From Planctomycetota bacterium (GTDB taxonomy: Bacteria; Planctomycetota; UBA1135; GCA-002686595), in NCBI GenBank assembly GCA_016714045.1, contig JADJNY010000008.1, positions 1-64,000 of the forward strand: 64,000 nt of DNA, written 5' to 3'. Below, in pieces: positions 25,112-34,800 of the stretch (positions are counted from its first letter, which is position 1; every line of letters starts with the position of its first letter). The notes beneath the pieces were generated by a model, which saw nothing but the letters and a program-made list of their open reading frames with translations, was not told the origin of the DNA and searched no databases. A program made the position numbers and the translations under genes.

Positions 25112-27385
25112 ATGAGCACGAACGAACCGACGGGCGCGCCGCTCGCGCCGAACCAGGACCCGAAGGCGCAGGAGAAGCCGCGGAAGACGCGCAAGATCAA
25201 GACGACGAAGGACGTGAACGGCGTCCCGCAGGAGATCGAGATCGAGGTCGAGGACGTCGACGGCCCGCGCTGGGGCGAGCGCAAGGACCTCAAGGTGCTC
25301 AACACCGAGCTCCGCCGCGTCGACGGTCCGGTCAAGGTCACGGGCCGCGCGCGCTACACGCACGACGTGCGTCTCCCGGGGATGGTCTACGCGCGGCTCT
25401 TGTGCTGTCCGTACCCGAGCGCCGAGGTCACGATCGACGTGCAGGACGCGCTCAAGCTCCCCGGCGTCGAGGCCGCGATCGTGCTCGAGACGAAGACGCG
25501 CTTCCTCGGCCAGCCGATCGCCGTCGTCGCTGGTCGCACGAGCGACCACGCGGACGACGCGCTGCGTGCATTGAAGGTGACGTACAAGCCGCTCCCGTGG
25601 GCCGTCGATCGCGCGCAGGCGCTGGCCGAGGGCGCGCCGAACGTGCGCAAGAACGGCAACAAGGGGAAACCCGGGCAGAACGGCGACCGGGCCGAGGCCG
25701 AGGCCGCGATCGCGGCGGCGCCCGCGAAGCTCGAGGCGACGTACAGCGTGCCCGTGCAGCACCACGCGTCGCTCGAGACGCACGGCGTCGTGATCGACTA
25801 CCGCGGCGGCGAGGAGGCGACGGTCTACATCTCCACGCAGTGGACCTTCGCCGCGGTCGGGCAGGTCGCGGAGCTCCTGGGCCTCAAGGCGAACCAGGTC
25901 ACCGCGATCGTCGAGCACATGGGGGGCGGCTTTGGCTCGAAGTTCGACCTCGGCTCCGAGGGCGCCGTCGCTTGCCGCGTCGCGAAGGAGCTCAAGAAGC
26001 CGGTGCACTTGATGCTCCGACGTCCCGACGAGTTCGTGATGGCGGGCAACCGCAGCGGCAACCGCGTCACGTACAAGGCCGGGATGAACGCGGACGGCAC
26101 GCTCGCGGGCCTCGTCGCGAACGCCGAGAAGTTCGGCGGGCTCGGCGATGGTTCGATGGCGCGTCCGCCGTACGTCTACTCCGCGGGCAAGACCTACAGC
26201 GAGGTCGTCGCCGTCTACACGAACACGGACTCGAACCGCGCGATGCGCGCGCCGGGCCACCCGCAGGCCTCGTTCGGCATGGAGGCCGTGCTCGACGAGC
26301 TCGCCTACCAGCTCGGCCTCGACCTGCTCGAGGTGCGCAAGGCGAACCTGAAGGACAAGGTGTGGCACCGCCAGCTCGAGCGTGTCGCGAAGGAGATCGG
26401 CTGGTTCGAACACCCGCACCGCACGAAGCCCGGCCCGAACTCGGGCGGGAAGGAGCTCGGGATCGGCTTCGGCATCTCGACCTGGGGCGGCGGCGGAAGC
26501 GGCGGCACCGAGTGCGACGTGCAGCTCGCGAAGGACGGCAGCGTGACCGTGAGCGTCGGCACGCAGGACCTCGGCACGGGCTCGCGCACGCTCGTCACCG
26601 CGATCGTGGCCGAGGAGTTCGGCCTCCAGCTCGGCGACGTCGTCGCGCGCATCGGCAACTCGCGCCTGCCGTCCGCGACGGGCTCGGGCGGCTCGACGAC
26701 GACCGGCTCGCTCTCGCCCGCCGTGAAGGACGCCGCGTGGAACGCGCGCAACGCCTTCGCGGAGCACCTCGCGCCGATCCTGAAGACAGAAGCGGCGCTC
26801 GTGCGCTTCGCGGGCGGCAAGGTCTTCTCGCAGGCGAATCCGAACGCCGCGATGACGTGGAAGCAGGCCTGCGCCACGCTGCGCGATGCAGGGCTCAACG
26901 CGCACGGCAAGTGGGACAAGGACCGCGCCGCCGCGCTGATGGGCAACGGCGTGCACGGCGCGCAGGCGGCGAAGGTCGAGGTCGACACGCTGACGGGCCG
27001 CGTGCGCGTGCTCGAGATGGTCGGCATCCAGGACTGCGGCCTGCCGATCAACCGCACGGCGGTGCGCAGCCAGCTCAACGGCGGCATGGTCCAGTCGCTC
27101 TCGTACGCGCTCTTCGAGGAGCGCGTGATCGATCCCGTGCTCGGGCTCGCGCTCAACGCTAACTTCGAGGACTACAAGCTCGCCGGCCCCTCCGAGATCC
27201 CGAAGATGACCTCGATCATCGACGACGACGACCAGCGCAGCGCGACGATCGGCATGGCCGAGCCCGCGATCGTGCCCGGTCACTCCGCGATCGCGAACGC
27301 CGTGCACAACGCGTGCGGCGCGCGCGTGCGCGACCTGCCCCTGACGCCCGACAAGGTGCTGGCCGCGCTCGGCCGGATCGCTTGA
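25112..27385 (+). CDS. xanthine-dehydrogenase-family molybdopterin-binding subunit
   Basis: A 757-residue catalytic subunit binding the Mo-pterin cytosine dinucleotide cofactor. Typical stretches are VKVTGRARYTHDVRLPGMVYARLL, PIAVVAGRTSDHADDALRALKV, VQHHASLETHGVV, VEHMGGGFGSKFDLG, NRAMRAPGHPQASFGMEAVLDELA, VGTQDLGTGSRTLV and SATGSGGSTTTGS. The active-site Glu is in IGMAEPAIVPGHSAIANAVHNACGAR near the end. The N-terminus has an unusual highly charged Lys/Glu extension of about 45 residues (KPRKTRKIKTTKDVNGVPQE...). It starts 5 bases after the small-subunit stop. Substrate is unknown: purine, aldehyde, quinoline-type and aromatic-CoA enzymes share this fold. Confidence 0.93.
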   Translation: MSTNEPTGAPLAPNQDPKAQEKPRKTRKIKTTKDVNGVPQEIEIEVEDVDGPRWGERKDLKVLNTELRRVDGPVKVTGRARYTHDVRLPGMVYARLLCCPYPSAEVTIDVQDALKLPGVEAAIVLETKTRFLGQPIAVVAGRTSDHADDALRALKVTYKPLPWAVDRAQALAEGAPNVRKNGNKGKPGQNGDRAEAEAAIAAAPAKLEATYSVPVQHHASLETHGVVIDYRGGEEATVYISTQWTFAAVGQVAELLGLKANQVTAIVEHMGGGFGSKFDLGSEGAVACRVAKELKKPVHLMLRRPDEFVMAGNRSGNRVTYKAGMNADGTLAGLVANAEKFGGLGDGSMARPPYVYSAGKTYSEVVAVYTNTDSNRAMRAPGHPQASFGMEAVLDELAYQLGLDLLEVRKANLKDKVWHRQLERVAKEIGWFEHPHRTKPGPNSGGKELGIGFGISTWGGGGSGGTECDVQLAKDGSVTVSVGTQDLGTGSRTLVTAIVAEEFGLQLGDVVARIGNSRLPSATGSGGSTTTGSLSPAVKDAAWNARNAFAEHLAPILKTEAALVRFAGGKVFSQANPNAAMTWKQACATLRDAGLNAHGKWDKDRAAALMGNGVHGAQAAKVEVDTLTGRVRVLEMVGIQDCGLPINRTAVRSQLNGGMVQSLSYALFEERVIDPVLGLALNANFEDYKLAGPSEIPKMTSIIDDDDQRSATIGMAEPAIVPGHSAIANAVHNACGARVRDLPLTPDKVLAALGRIA

Positions 27386-27395
27386 GGAACGCACG

Positions 27396-28376
27396 ATGAA
27401 GAGCTTCACGCTGTTCAACCCGAAGTCGCTCGGCGACGCCGTCGGCGCGCTCGCGGCCCCGACCTCGTCCGTCAAGGTGCTCGCCGGCGGCCAGGACCTC
27501 CTGACCGAGATGAAGGAGCACCTGGTCGAGCCCGACAAGCTCGTCAACCTGAAGGGCGTCCCCGGCCTCGACCGGATCGAGTTCACGGCCGCGGGCGCGT
27601 GCACGATCGGTGCGCTCGTCACCGTCGGCGCGCTCGAGGAGCACGCGGGCGTGCGCGAACGCCTGCGCGTCCTCGCCGAGGCCGCGGGCTCCGTCGGCAG
27701 CCCGCAGATTCGCTCCGTCGGCACGGTGGGGGGCAACCTCTGCCAGCGTCCGCGCTGTTGGTACTACCGCAGCGAGCACGCGAAGTGCCTGAAGAAGGGC
27801 GGCGACGAGTGCTTCAGCTTCTCGGGGCAGAACAAGTACAACGCGATCCTCGGAGGGGGGCCGTCCTACATCGTGCATCCCTCCGACCTCGCGCCCGCGC
27901 TCGTGGCGCTCGGCGCGACGGTGACGCTCAAGTGCTCGACGGGCGAGCGTCAGGTCGCGCTCGAGCGCTTCTTCACGCTCCCCGGTGAGGGCGACATCCG
28001 GCGCGAGACCGTGCTGCGCGACGACGAGGTGCTCACGCACGTCCACGTGCCCGCGCCCGCGGCGGGGATGCAGAGCACCTACGTCAAGTTCCGCGAGCGC
28101 GGCTCCTACGACTTCGCCCTCGCCTCGGTCGCGCTCGCGCTCTGGCGCGATGGCGCGCGGGTGAAGGAAGCGCGCGTCGTCCTCGGCGGCGTCGCGCCGA
28201 TTCCCTGGCGCGCGAAGGCGGCCGAGGCCGCGCTCGCCGGCGCCGCGTTCGAGGCGGCGACCTTCGCGCGCGCCGCGGACGGCGCCGTCCAGGGCGCCGA
28301 GGGTTTCGGGCAGAACGACTACAAGATCCCCCTGACGAAGGGGCTCGTGCAGCGCGCGCTGCAGAGCTGCGGATGA
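27396..28376 (+). CDS. xanthine-dehydrogenase-family FAD-binding subunit, Cys-rich insert
   Basis: A 326-residue FAD subunit: KVLAGGQDLLTEMK (the AGGTDLL flavin motif with Gln for Thr), SVGSPQIRSVGTVGGNLCQRP, and VHPSDLAPALVALGATV. Between the flavin motifs is a Cys-bearing segment (NLCQRPRCWYYRSEHAKCLKKGGDEC). Cysteines in this position hold an extra 4Fe-4S cluster in 4-hydroxybenzoyl-CoA reductase-type enzymes; whether these four do so is inference. The C-terminal CO-dehydrogenase-flavoprotein domain (VKFRERGSYDFALASVALAL) is complete. It starts 10 bases after the Mo-subunit stop. Confidence 0.9.
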   Translation: MKSFTLFNPKSLGDAVGALAAPTSSVKVLAGGQDLLTEMKEHLVEPDKLVNLKGVPGLDRIEFTAAGACTIGALVTVGALEEHAGVRERLRVLAEAAGSVGSPQIRSVGTVGGNLCQRPRCWYYRSEHAKCLKKGGDECFSFSGQNKYNAILGGGPSYIVHPSDLAPALVALGATVTLKCSTGERQVALERFFTLPGEGDIRRETVLRDDEVLTHVHVPAPAAGMQSTYVKFRERGSYDFALASVALALWRDGARVKEARVVLGGVAPIPWRAKAAEAALAGAAFEAATFARAADGAVQGAEGFGQNDYKIPLTKGLVQRALQSCG

Positions 28377-28380
28377 GCCG

Positions 28381-28617
28381 ATGAGCGCCCCCGAGTCCGC
28401 TGCCTCCGCCTCGTTCGAGGCGAGCCCGTACTGCCGCCACGTGCAGAGCAAGAAGCTCTTCTTCCGCACCTCGCCGCCGCAGTGCGAGGAGGACATCCTG
28501 GACGCGAGCCGCCACTGCTGGTGCCGCCGTACCCACCAGGTGCTCGGTCCGGACGGCGAGGTCGTCGCCCCCGACGACTGCCGCGCGGGCCGGAGCTGCT
28601 TCGAGAGCGTGCTCTAG
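28381..28617 (+). CDS. small Cys-rich protein at the end of the Mo-hydroxylase operon
   Basis: A 78-residue protein starting 4 bases after the FAD-subunit stop, so very probably cotranscribed. It has no signal peptide and seven cysteines: SPYCRHVQSKKLFF, SPPQCEEDI, SRHCWCRRTH, APDDCRAGRSCFES. The paired HCWCRRT and DDCRAGRSC look like metal or Fe-S ligands. It may be an assembly factor, a redox partner or a metal-binding accessory of the hydroxylase. I do not recognise a named family. Confidence 0.65.
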   Translation: MSAPESAASASFEASPYCRHVQSKKLFFRTSPPQCEEDILDASRHCWCRRTHQVLGPDGEVVAPDDCRAGRSCFESVL

Positions 28618-28632
28618 GCGTCGCGCGACGCC
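28617..28632. terminator. palindrome at end of Mo-hydroxylase operon
   Basis: A perfect 16-base palindrome (GGCGTCGCGCGACGCC), starting at the last base of the preceding stop codon. It could fold as a 6-bp stem with a GCGC loop. A weak terminator candidate; no T-run follows. Confidence 0.4.
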
Positions 28633-28970
28633 GGGGCGCTCCATCGGGTCCCGCGCGGGCGGCTCTCCGCGCCCAGACCGGGGACGCCGGCGCGCGGAGC
28701 GTGGGGGAGCGCCGCGCCCGCGTGCGAGGCGCCCCGTCCTCTTCCAGCGCGACCCCGGCGCAGCGGAGTGGCGCTCCGTCCGCTCCCGGTCTTGCCCGGG
28801 ACTTCGCCCGCCCCCCCTTCCGAGCCCTCGACGTCGCCCCCCGCGGGCTCCGATCCGGTAGACTCTGGCCGTCCGCTCGAGTTCGGCCCATCGCGACCGT
28901 CCACCGAGCGGACGCGTCCATCGAGCGGGCCGAGCTCCCCCCGAGCCCGTCCCGACCAGGAGGTCCCCGC
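28633..28970. other. intergenic region upstream of DUF1326 gene
   Basis: About 340 bases without a credible gene; short frames here lack sensible composition. It holds a TAGACT hexamer at 28859 and a clear ribosome site CAGGAGGT just before the ATG at 28971. Confidence 0.5.
28859..28864 (+). promoter_or_regulatory. -10-like TAGACT upstream of DUF1326 gene
   Basis: TAGACT in GC-rich surroundings, 106 nt before the ATG at 28971, giving a conventional 5' leader with an SD site. The same hexamer precedes the kinase gene at 5913. Confidence 0.3.
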
Positions 28971-29627
28971 ATGTCCGCCCTGCTGCCCGCGCTCTTCTTC
29001 CTCGCCTCGAACCCGGTCGACGCGTCGGCCGCGCCGCATGGGCGGTACGTCGAGGCCCGCACCGCCAGCGTCTTCGCGGGCGCGTGCCACTTCGGCGGCG
29101 AGCGCACGACCGCCGGACGCGAGGCGCTCCTCGCCTGGCGCTTCGAGGGCGGAGCCGTGGACGGCGTCGAGCTCGCGGGCGTCGAGGCCGTCCTCGTCGT
29201 GGTCGCCGACGCGAACCTAGCGGAGGCGACTGCGACGCGCACGTCCGTGCTCTACGTCGACGAGGACGCGAGCGCGGCGCAGCGTGCAGCGGTCGAAAAC
29301 GTGCTCGAGCGCGAGCTCGGAGCTGCGCGCGGCCGCGTGGACGCGGTCCTCTCCGTGCCGCTCGAGGTCGTGATCGCGCCCGACGACTACTCGGCGGCCG
29401 CTCCTGGCCGGTTCACCCTGCGCGGGGGCACGCTGCCCGATCGCGCGTGCTGCAAGATGCCCTTCCACGTCTGGTACGCGCCGCTCGCGCCGGTCGAGGC
29501 GCCGATCGTGGGCCTGAACACCGCGTTCGAGTTCACCGACGCGCGCTTCGGTCGCGTCTGGTCGCGGCCCGACGAGAACGCGAGCTTCACCGGCGCCTTC
29601 CGCTTCGAACACCCGGTCGCGCGGTGA
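28971..29627 (+). CDS. DUF1326 domain protein
   Basis: A 218-residue protein beginning MSALLPALFFLASNPVDASA, a probable signal peptide. The mature start, RYVEARTASVFAGACHFGGERTTAGREALLAWRFEGG, matches the DUF1326 pattern (EARSxxVxxGxCxxxGE). Later stretches (DASAAQRAAVENVLERELG, RACCKMPFHVWYAPLAPVEAPIVGLNTAFEFTD, GAFRFEHP) also fit. The family has no known function. RBS AGGAGGT is 6 nt before the ATG. Its stop overlaps a possible GTG start of the next gene, so the two may be coupled. Confidence 0.8.
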   Translation: MSALLPALFFLASNPVDASAAPHGRYVEARTASVFAGACHFGGERTTAGREALLAWRFEGGAVDGVELAGVEAVLVVVADANLAEATATRTSVLYVDEDASAAQRAAVENVLERELGAARGRVDAVLSVPLEVVIAPDDYSAAAPGRFTLRGGTLPDRACCKMPFHVWYAPLAPVEAPIVGLNTAFEFTDARFGRVWSRPDENASFTGAFRFEHPVAR

Positions 29628-29644
29628 ACGGCTCCTCCCGCCCG

Positions 29645-31546
29645 ATGCGCGCACGTCCGCTCTTGCTCGGTGCTTCGGTCGCCCTGGCCGGACTCTGCAC
29701 GTGGGCGGCGTTCTTGCTCGGAGCGGACGGCGAGCGCGACGCGGCGCAGCGGCAGCGGGATTCGGTCGTCGGAAACTCGGGGGCCCCGGCTCCCGACGCG
29801 CTGCCTGCCTCCGAGGGTGAGGGCGGCGCGGGCGCGGGCGCGGCGCCGCTCGAGGTCGAGTCCGTCGAGCGCAGCGCCGAGATCGTCCTGAGCGACGTCG
29901 ACACGCTGCGCTCCGTGCGCGGCGTCGTCCTCGACGCGCGATCGCGCGAGCCCGTCCCGGGCATCACGCTGACGTTCCTCTCGCGTCGTCCGCGCACGAT
30001 CGCCGTCGTGACCGACGAGAAGGGACGCTTCCACACCGGCGCCGAGCTCGCCTGCGGCGCGGTCAGCGTGCAGCACGCGCCCCAGGAGGCGGACCTGCGC
30101 TTTGCGGCGCGTTGGACGCTCGAGCCGAACCAATTCGTGCTGCCGCCGCGCCAGAAGGACGAACCCGCCGATGCCGCGCGCGAGATCGTCCTCCTCGCGC
30201 ACGATCCCGAGCGCGTGCTCGAGGTCGCGATTCGCCTCCCCGACGGTCAGCCCGCCCAAGGCGCGGCCGTTTCCCTCACGCTCGGCGACCACGCCGAGAA
30301 CGGCACGTTCGTGCCGCTCGAGCGCGACTTCGAGGAAGCGGATGCGGCGGGCCGCGTGCGCTTCCCACTGTTCGGCGACGACGTGTACGGACGCACGCTG
30401 CAGGTGGAAGCGGAGCACGGCGGCACCTTGGCGAGCGACGTGCTCACGATCGATCCGCCGCTCGTGCTGCGGCCGCTCGCGCTCGCGCTCCATCCGGGCG
30501 GAGTCGTCCGCGTGCGCACGCGCAACGACGAAGGTCGTCCGGTCGCGGGCGTGTCGCTGTACCTGTCGACGCACGAGGACGCGCGTTCCGCGCGCGGTTG
30601 GCACGGCGCGACGGACGCGGCCGACGAAGGGCTCTTCACCGCGCTGCGCGCGGGTTGCTATACGGTGAGCGCGCTCGATCCCCGCACCGGGGAGCGCATC
30701 GAGCGCACGCTCGACCTCGCGCGCAGCGAGCAGGAAGTCGTCGACCTGAAGCTCAGCGTCGCGGGCCTGCGCCTCGGGCTCCAAGGTCAGGTGCAGGACG
30801 AATACGGGTACCCGCTGCCCGGCGTCGAGCTCTCGATCGTCCACGGCGACGGCGCGACGTCCGCGGTCGCGAGCGGCGACAAGGGACAGTTCGAGTTCTG
30901 GGCGCGGCCGGAGCCCGCGCTCCTCCTGCGCATCGGCGGCGGGCTCGCCGACGACCGCTTCGAACCGGCCGAGACGGAGGTTCCGTTCGGGACGCGCGAG
31001 ATCGTGCTGCGGCGCGCGGCGAGCCTGCCGGAGCGCACGTTGGCGTTCGAGGTGCTCGAGCGTTCGAGCGGCGAGCCGCTGCGCTCCGCGCGCATCGCGC
31101 TCTACGTCGGGGATCCGGAGCACGCGGACGCGCGCGAACTGGCCGTCTTCGACGCGCCGCGGGGCGTCGTCCAAGCCGTCTTCAAGCTGCGCCCCGGCCT
31201 CGGCTACACGGTCGAGGCGCCCGGGCACGTCCGCGTCGTCGGCCGCATCGCCGACCTCCTGCGCCGCGACCCCGCGCGCGTCGAAGTGCGTTTCCCGCTC
31301 GACCCGGGCTTCGAACGTCGGCTCGTCGTCCGCGACCGTGCGAGCGGCCGCCCGCTCGCCCGCGTCCGGGTGATGCAGGGCGACCGGATCCTCGCGACGA
31401 GCGGCGCGGACGGCACCGTCGAACTCGCGCTCGCGGCGTGGCCGGCAGCGCTGCGCTTCGAGGCCGCCGGCTACCAGCTCCTCGCGTGGGATCCGCTCCA
31501 CGCACCGTTCCCGACCGATTCGGTCTGGCTCGAGGCGTTGCGCTAG
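29645..31546 (+). CDS. membrane-anchored protein with Carboxypeptidase-regulatory-like repeats
   Basis: A 633-residue protein with an N-terminal signal anchor (MRARPLLLGASVALAGLCTW) and an extracytoplasmic chain of several Ig-like beta-sandwich units. Units begin with patterns such as RSVRGVVLDARSREPVPGITLTFLS, LEVAIRLPDGQPAQGAAVSLTLG, GLQGQVQDEYGYPLPGVELSIVHGDG and LVVRDRASGRPLARVRVMQGD, as in the CarboxypepD_reg superfamily. The last residues are FPTDSVWLEALR. No catalytic domain is evident. A GTG at 29624, overlapping the DUF1326 stop, would add 7 residues and is a possible start. Its 3' end is duplicated downstream in degenerate form. Confidence 0.72.
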   Translation: MRARPLLLGASVALAGLCTWAAFLLGADGERDAAQRQRDSVVGNSGAPAPDALPASEGEGGAGAGAAPLEVESVERSAEIVLSDVDTLRSVRGVVLDARSREPVPGITLTFLSRRPRTIAVVTDEKGRFHTGAELACGAVSVQHAPQEADLRFAARWTLEPNQFVLPPRQKDEPADAAREIVLLAHDPERVLEVAIRLPDGQPAQGAAVSLTLGDHAENGTFVPLERDFEEADAAGRVRFPLFGDDVYGRTLQVEAEHGGTLASDVLTIDPPLVLRPLALALHPGGVVRVRTRNDEGRPVAGVSLYLSTHEDARSARGWHGATDAADEGLFTALRAGCYTVSALDPRTGERIERTLDLARSEQEVVDLKLSVAGLRLGLQGQVQDEYGYPLPGVELSIVHGDGATSAVASGDKGQFEFWARPEPALLLRIGGGLADDRFEPAETEVPFGTREIVLRRAASLPERTLAFEVLERSSGEPLRSARIALYVGDPEHADARELAVFDAPRGVVQAVFKLRPGLGYTVEAPGHVRVVGRIADLLRRDPARVEVRFPLDPGFERRLVVRDRASGRPLARVRVMQGDRILATSGADGTVELALAAWPAALRFEAAGYQLLAWDPLHAPFPTDSVWLEALR

Positions 31547-31785
31547 TCCCGCATGCCGCGCGGGCCCCGCGCGCTCGTTCCCTCGCTGCGCCCTCGGAAT
31601 CCCGAAGCGCAGCCGCGCCGCGGTGCGTGCCGCACGAGGCGCTGGCTCCGCCCCACGCACGTTGCGCGACCGACGGTCTGGCTCGAGGCGCTGCGATCGT
31701 CCGGGGCCGCGCGCGTTCCCCTTGCCGCGCCGTCGCAGTCCCGAATGGAAGCCGCGCCGCCGTGCGCGAAGCACGACGGCGCGGG
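31493..31785. repeat. degenerate tandem duplication of a gene 3' end and its hairpin
   Basis: Two units of about 140-150 bases: 31493-31644 (last codons, stop and downstream DNA of the repeat protein gene) and 31648-31785. Shared landmarks in order are the CGGTCTGGCTCGAGGCG block (31520 and 31674), TCCCGAA (31599 and 31739) and GCCGCGCCG. Each ends in a hairpin, 31755-31781 in the second copy. The second copy has lost the stop codon and several short stretches. It fills most of the 300-base gap before the peroxidase gene. Confidence 0.7.
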
Positions 31786-31800
31786 GGACTCGGGCGGCGT

Positions 31801-31832
31801 CATCGGCCCCGCTCGGAGGAGCGCGGCCGATG
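31801..31832. terminator. hairpin terminator downstream of the diheme peroxidase gene
   Basis: Stem CATCGGCC/GGCCGATG extended by CGCTC/GAGCG across one mismatch, with a GGAG tetraloop. It lies 15 bases beyond the stop of the minus-strand peroxidase gene. Together with the hairpin at 31755-31781 it separates the convergent genes. Confidence 0.6.
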
Positions 31833-31846
31833 CGCAGCCAGCTCGA

Positions 31847-34800
31847 TCACGGGGCGATCGGGTTGCCGGTCTGCGGCACGTACGCGGGATCGCTCGTGAC
31901 GATCACGCGGTCGAGCCGCGCGCCATCCTCGCGCCAGCGGATGCGCAGCGTGTGGTTGCCGGAGGTCAGGTTCCACAGGACCGGGTCCTGGGCGCCGGAG
32001 TTGTTGACCTTGTCCCACGTCCAGACACTGGTGACCGGGAGCGACCAGTTGTGGGAGGTCCCGTTGTCCATCCGCGCCCAGAACTGGTTGTCCGTGGACG
32101 ACGGGCCCTTCACCAGCGCCCACACGTAGTAGTTGCCCGGCGCGGTCACGTTGAACGTGAAGGCCGTCGAGCCCGACGTTCCGGTCGTGCTCGTGTTGTT
32201 GCCCGTGCCGTTCGGAACCGTGACGTACCGGGCGTTGGACGCCGAGCTGTCCACCACTTGGACCATCGGGCTCGTGAGCGCGCCGTTCTCCGCTTCGAAG
32301 GAGAACGTCTCGTAGCGAACGCCGCTGTCCGTCGTCGTGATCGTGATGTGGTTGCCGTCGATGCCGGTGAAGTCCGGGTCCGTGCTCGTGACGGAGCCGG
32401 CTCGAACTTGGAACGAGACGTTGCCATCGACGACGCCGTCCTGGACGCCGCGCACGACGACGAGCTGGGGCGTGCTCCAGTTCGTCGGCGTGAACGTCAG
32501 CGTCGCGCCGGACGTGACCGTGCCCTCGGTCGCGTCGGAGACCGTGATCGGGACGACCACGGACTGCGCCGGACGGTGCGAGAGCGACACGCGCACCTGC
32601 GCGAACGCGCCGCCGGTCTCGGTGACCTGCTGGTTCGAGTAGGCGAGCAGGTTGACGCACGGGTCGAGCTGGTCCTCGAACGGCCGCACGTCGTCGCCCG
32701 GTCCGCGACCGTCGGCACCGACGGCCGGCAGGACGAGCGATTCCTCGACCGCCTCGCAGACGAGGCCGTTGCAGTTTGGACCCGCCGTCGTGCCCTGCTC
32801 GTCGCCGGCGTGGCCGTGCGGGAGGATGAGCTCGGGGTGGTCGAACGGCGCGCGTTCGAAGCGCACGCGTTCATCCGTCAGGGCCTTGAGGAACGCGACC
32901 AGCGCGGCCTTGCGTTCCGGCGACATGCCGCCGATCCCGCCGACCTCGGGGTCGAGGTCGGGCTTGTTCAACTCCTCGAAGTGCGCGCCGCCGGTGTAGA
33001 AGTCGACGACCTGCTCGAGCGTCGCGAAGCCCCCGTTGTGCATGTAGGGGCCCGTGAGCTCGATGTTGCGCAGCGACGGCGTCTTGAACGCGCCGTTCAC
33101 CGCGATGCGCTCGTTGGCCCCGACCGGCGGCTGGAGAGCGCCGCCGTCGACGTTCTGGCCGTTGCGGGCCCGCGCCGCGAAGGCGAACGGTCCGAAGGGA
33201 CCGCTGCCGCCGTTGCCCAGGTCTTCCGCCGTCGGGCGGACGCCGATGTTGTAGAAGCCGTTGTCGTAGACCGCGGGACCGTTGACGCCACCCATGTGGA
33301 TGCGTCCCATCAGTCGGCCGCCCACGTAGACGGTGTAGTCGCCGCTCGGGCCGCCGGGGTACTGCCAGCCCATGTCGACGCGGAACGTCTTGCTGCAGTC
33401 CGAGTCCACGCGCAGGCGCATCTCGGCCGTGAAGCTCGAGTTCGCGGGCGCGTTGGCACCGGGAGTGAGCACGATCGTCTCGTCGATCGGCGGGTTGCAC
33501 GCGCCGTTGCCCGTGGAGAAGTAGGCCCATCCCCACGCGAGCGGGGAGCCGTAGCCCGTCGGGGGGCGGATCTCGACGAGCTTGCCACGCGGGTCGAACG
33601 ACATCGGGCGGTCGTCCGGGTGCAGGGGTTCGCCGACCGGGGGCGGATAGGTGACGAACGTCACGTTGCCCTCGGCTTCACCGTCCGCCATGAGCATGCG
33701 CTCGAGCAGGCCTTCGGTCTGGATGTCCGTCATGGTGGCGCCCGCGAACTCGGGGCCGCTGTGACACTCGATGCAGCTCCCGCGGTTCAGGAAGATGTCG
33801 AGGCCTTCCTTCTCCTGCGGCGTGAGCGCGTTGGAGCTCGTACCGCCTTCACCGCCGCCGTCCTGGTACTGGTCGTAGCGCGAGTCGTCGCTGACGAGCG
33901 TGGATTCGTACGCGAGGATCGAGAGTCCGAAGAACAGGGAGAAGTTCTTCTCCATGTGCGTGAAGCCGTCATACGTGCCTCCGCCGTTCCACGTGCGCTC
34001 CTTGAACGCGGCCTCGATGAGGTCCTCGTACGTGGGCGTGGTGAGCCCCGTCCCTGGGAGCGCCGAGAGCCCGCCGAGCACGCTGTCGTTCGACGCCACG
34101 CGCTGCAGCGCGAGCGGCCGGAGGCTGAGCATCTTGCGGCCGAGTTCGGCGAACTGGCGGCCGTCGTACGACATCTCGAACGGAGAGAGCGGTGGGCCGA
34201 CCGACTGCGAGGCCGCGGCCGCGTGGTCGAAGAGCAGGTGCACGGGCAACGCGACGTCGCCGTCGTTCCCGTCGTTGATCAGGACGCGCGCGTTCGGGTC
34301 GGTGTCGCCGAACGGGTTGACGCCGTTGAAGAAGTGGTTCGCACGTCCATCCCAGAACATGCGGTGGAGGAAGATCGAGTTGATCACCGTCGGCGTGTTG
34401 CGCGGCTCGACGCGGCGCACGTTCACGCCGCCGACCGAGAAGCCGTTCGGGTCCGCTTGGATCGTGCCGGAGTCCTCGGCGTTGCCGAGGTTCACGCTGT
34501 CGAACGTGCGGCGGAAAACGCCCGCCGACGAGAAGCGATCGTCGACGTCGTGGAGCACTTCGGAGTCGTTTTCGTCCGGAACCGCGAGCCGGTGGAACGG
34601 GAAGTCGCAGGCGAGCGGCGTGTAGTTGGGGCCGCCTCCGCCGGAGAAGAACGTGCCGAAGAGGTCCTGCGGACCGGGGTTGACCTGGTTCTTGACGCGC
34701 GAATCCGCCCCCGACTGGAAGTGGCACGAAGCGCAGGCGGTCTTGCCGTCCGAGCCGACCTGCATGTCCCAGAACAGCGATTTGCCGAGGCGCTTCGCCG

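Noticed and set aside
28381..28617. Toxin or antitoxin identity for the 78-residue protein
   Set aside because: It is translationally linked to the Mo-enzyme operon, Cys-rich and unpaired; nothing resembles a TA module.
29624..29644. GTG start for the repeat protein overlapping the DUF1326 stop
   Set aside because: Possible, and in frame, but it adds only a polar heptapeptide before the signal anchor; the ATG at 29645 gives a cleaner N-terminus. Kept as an alternative.
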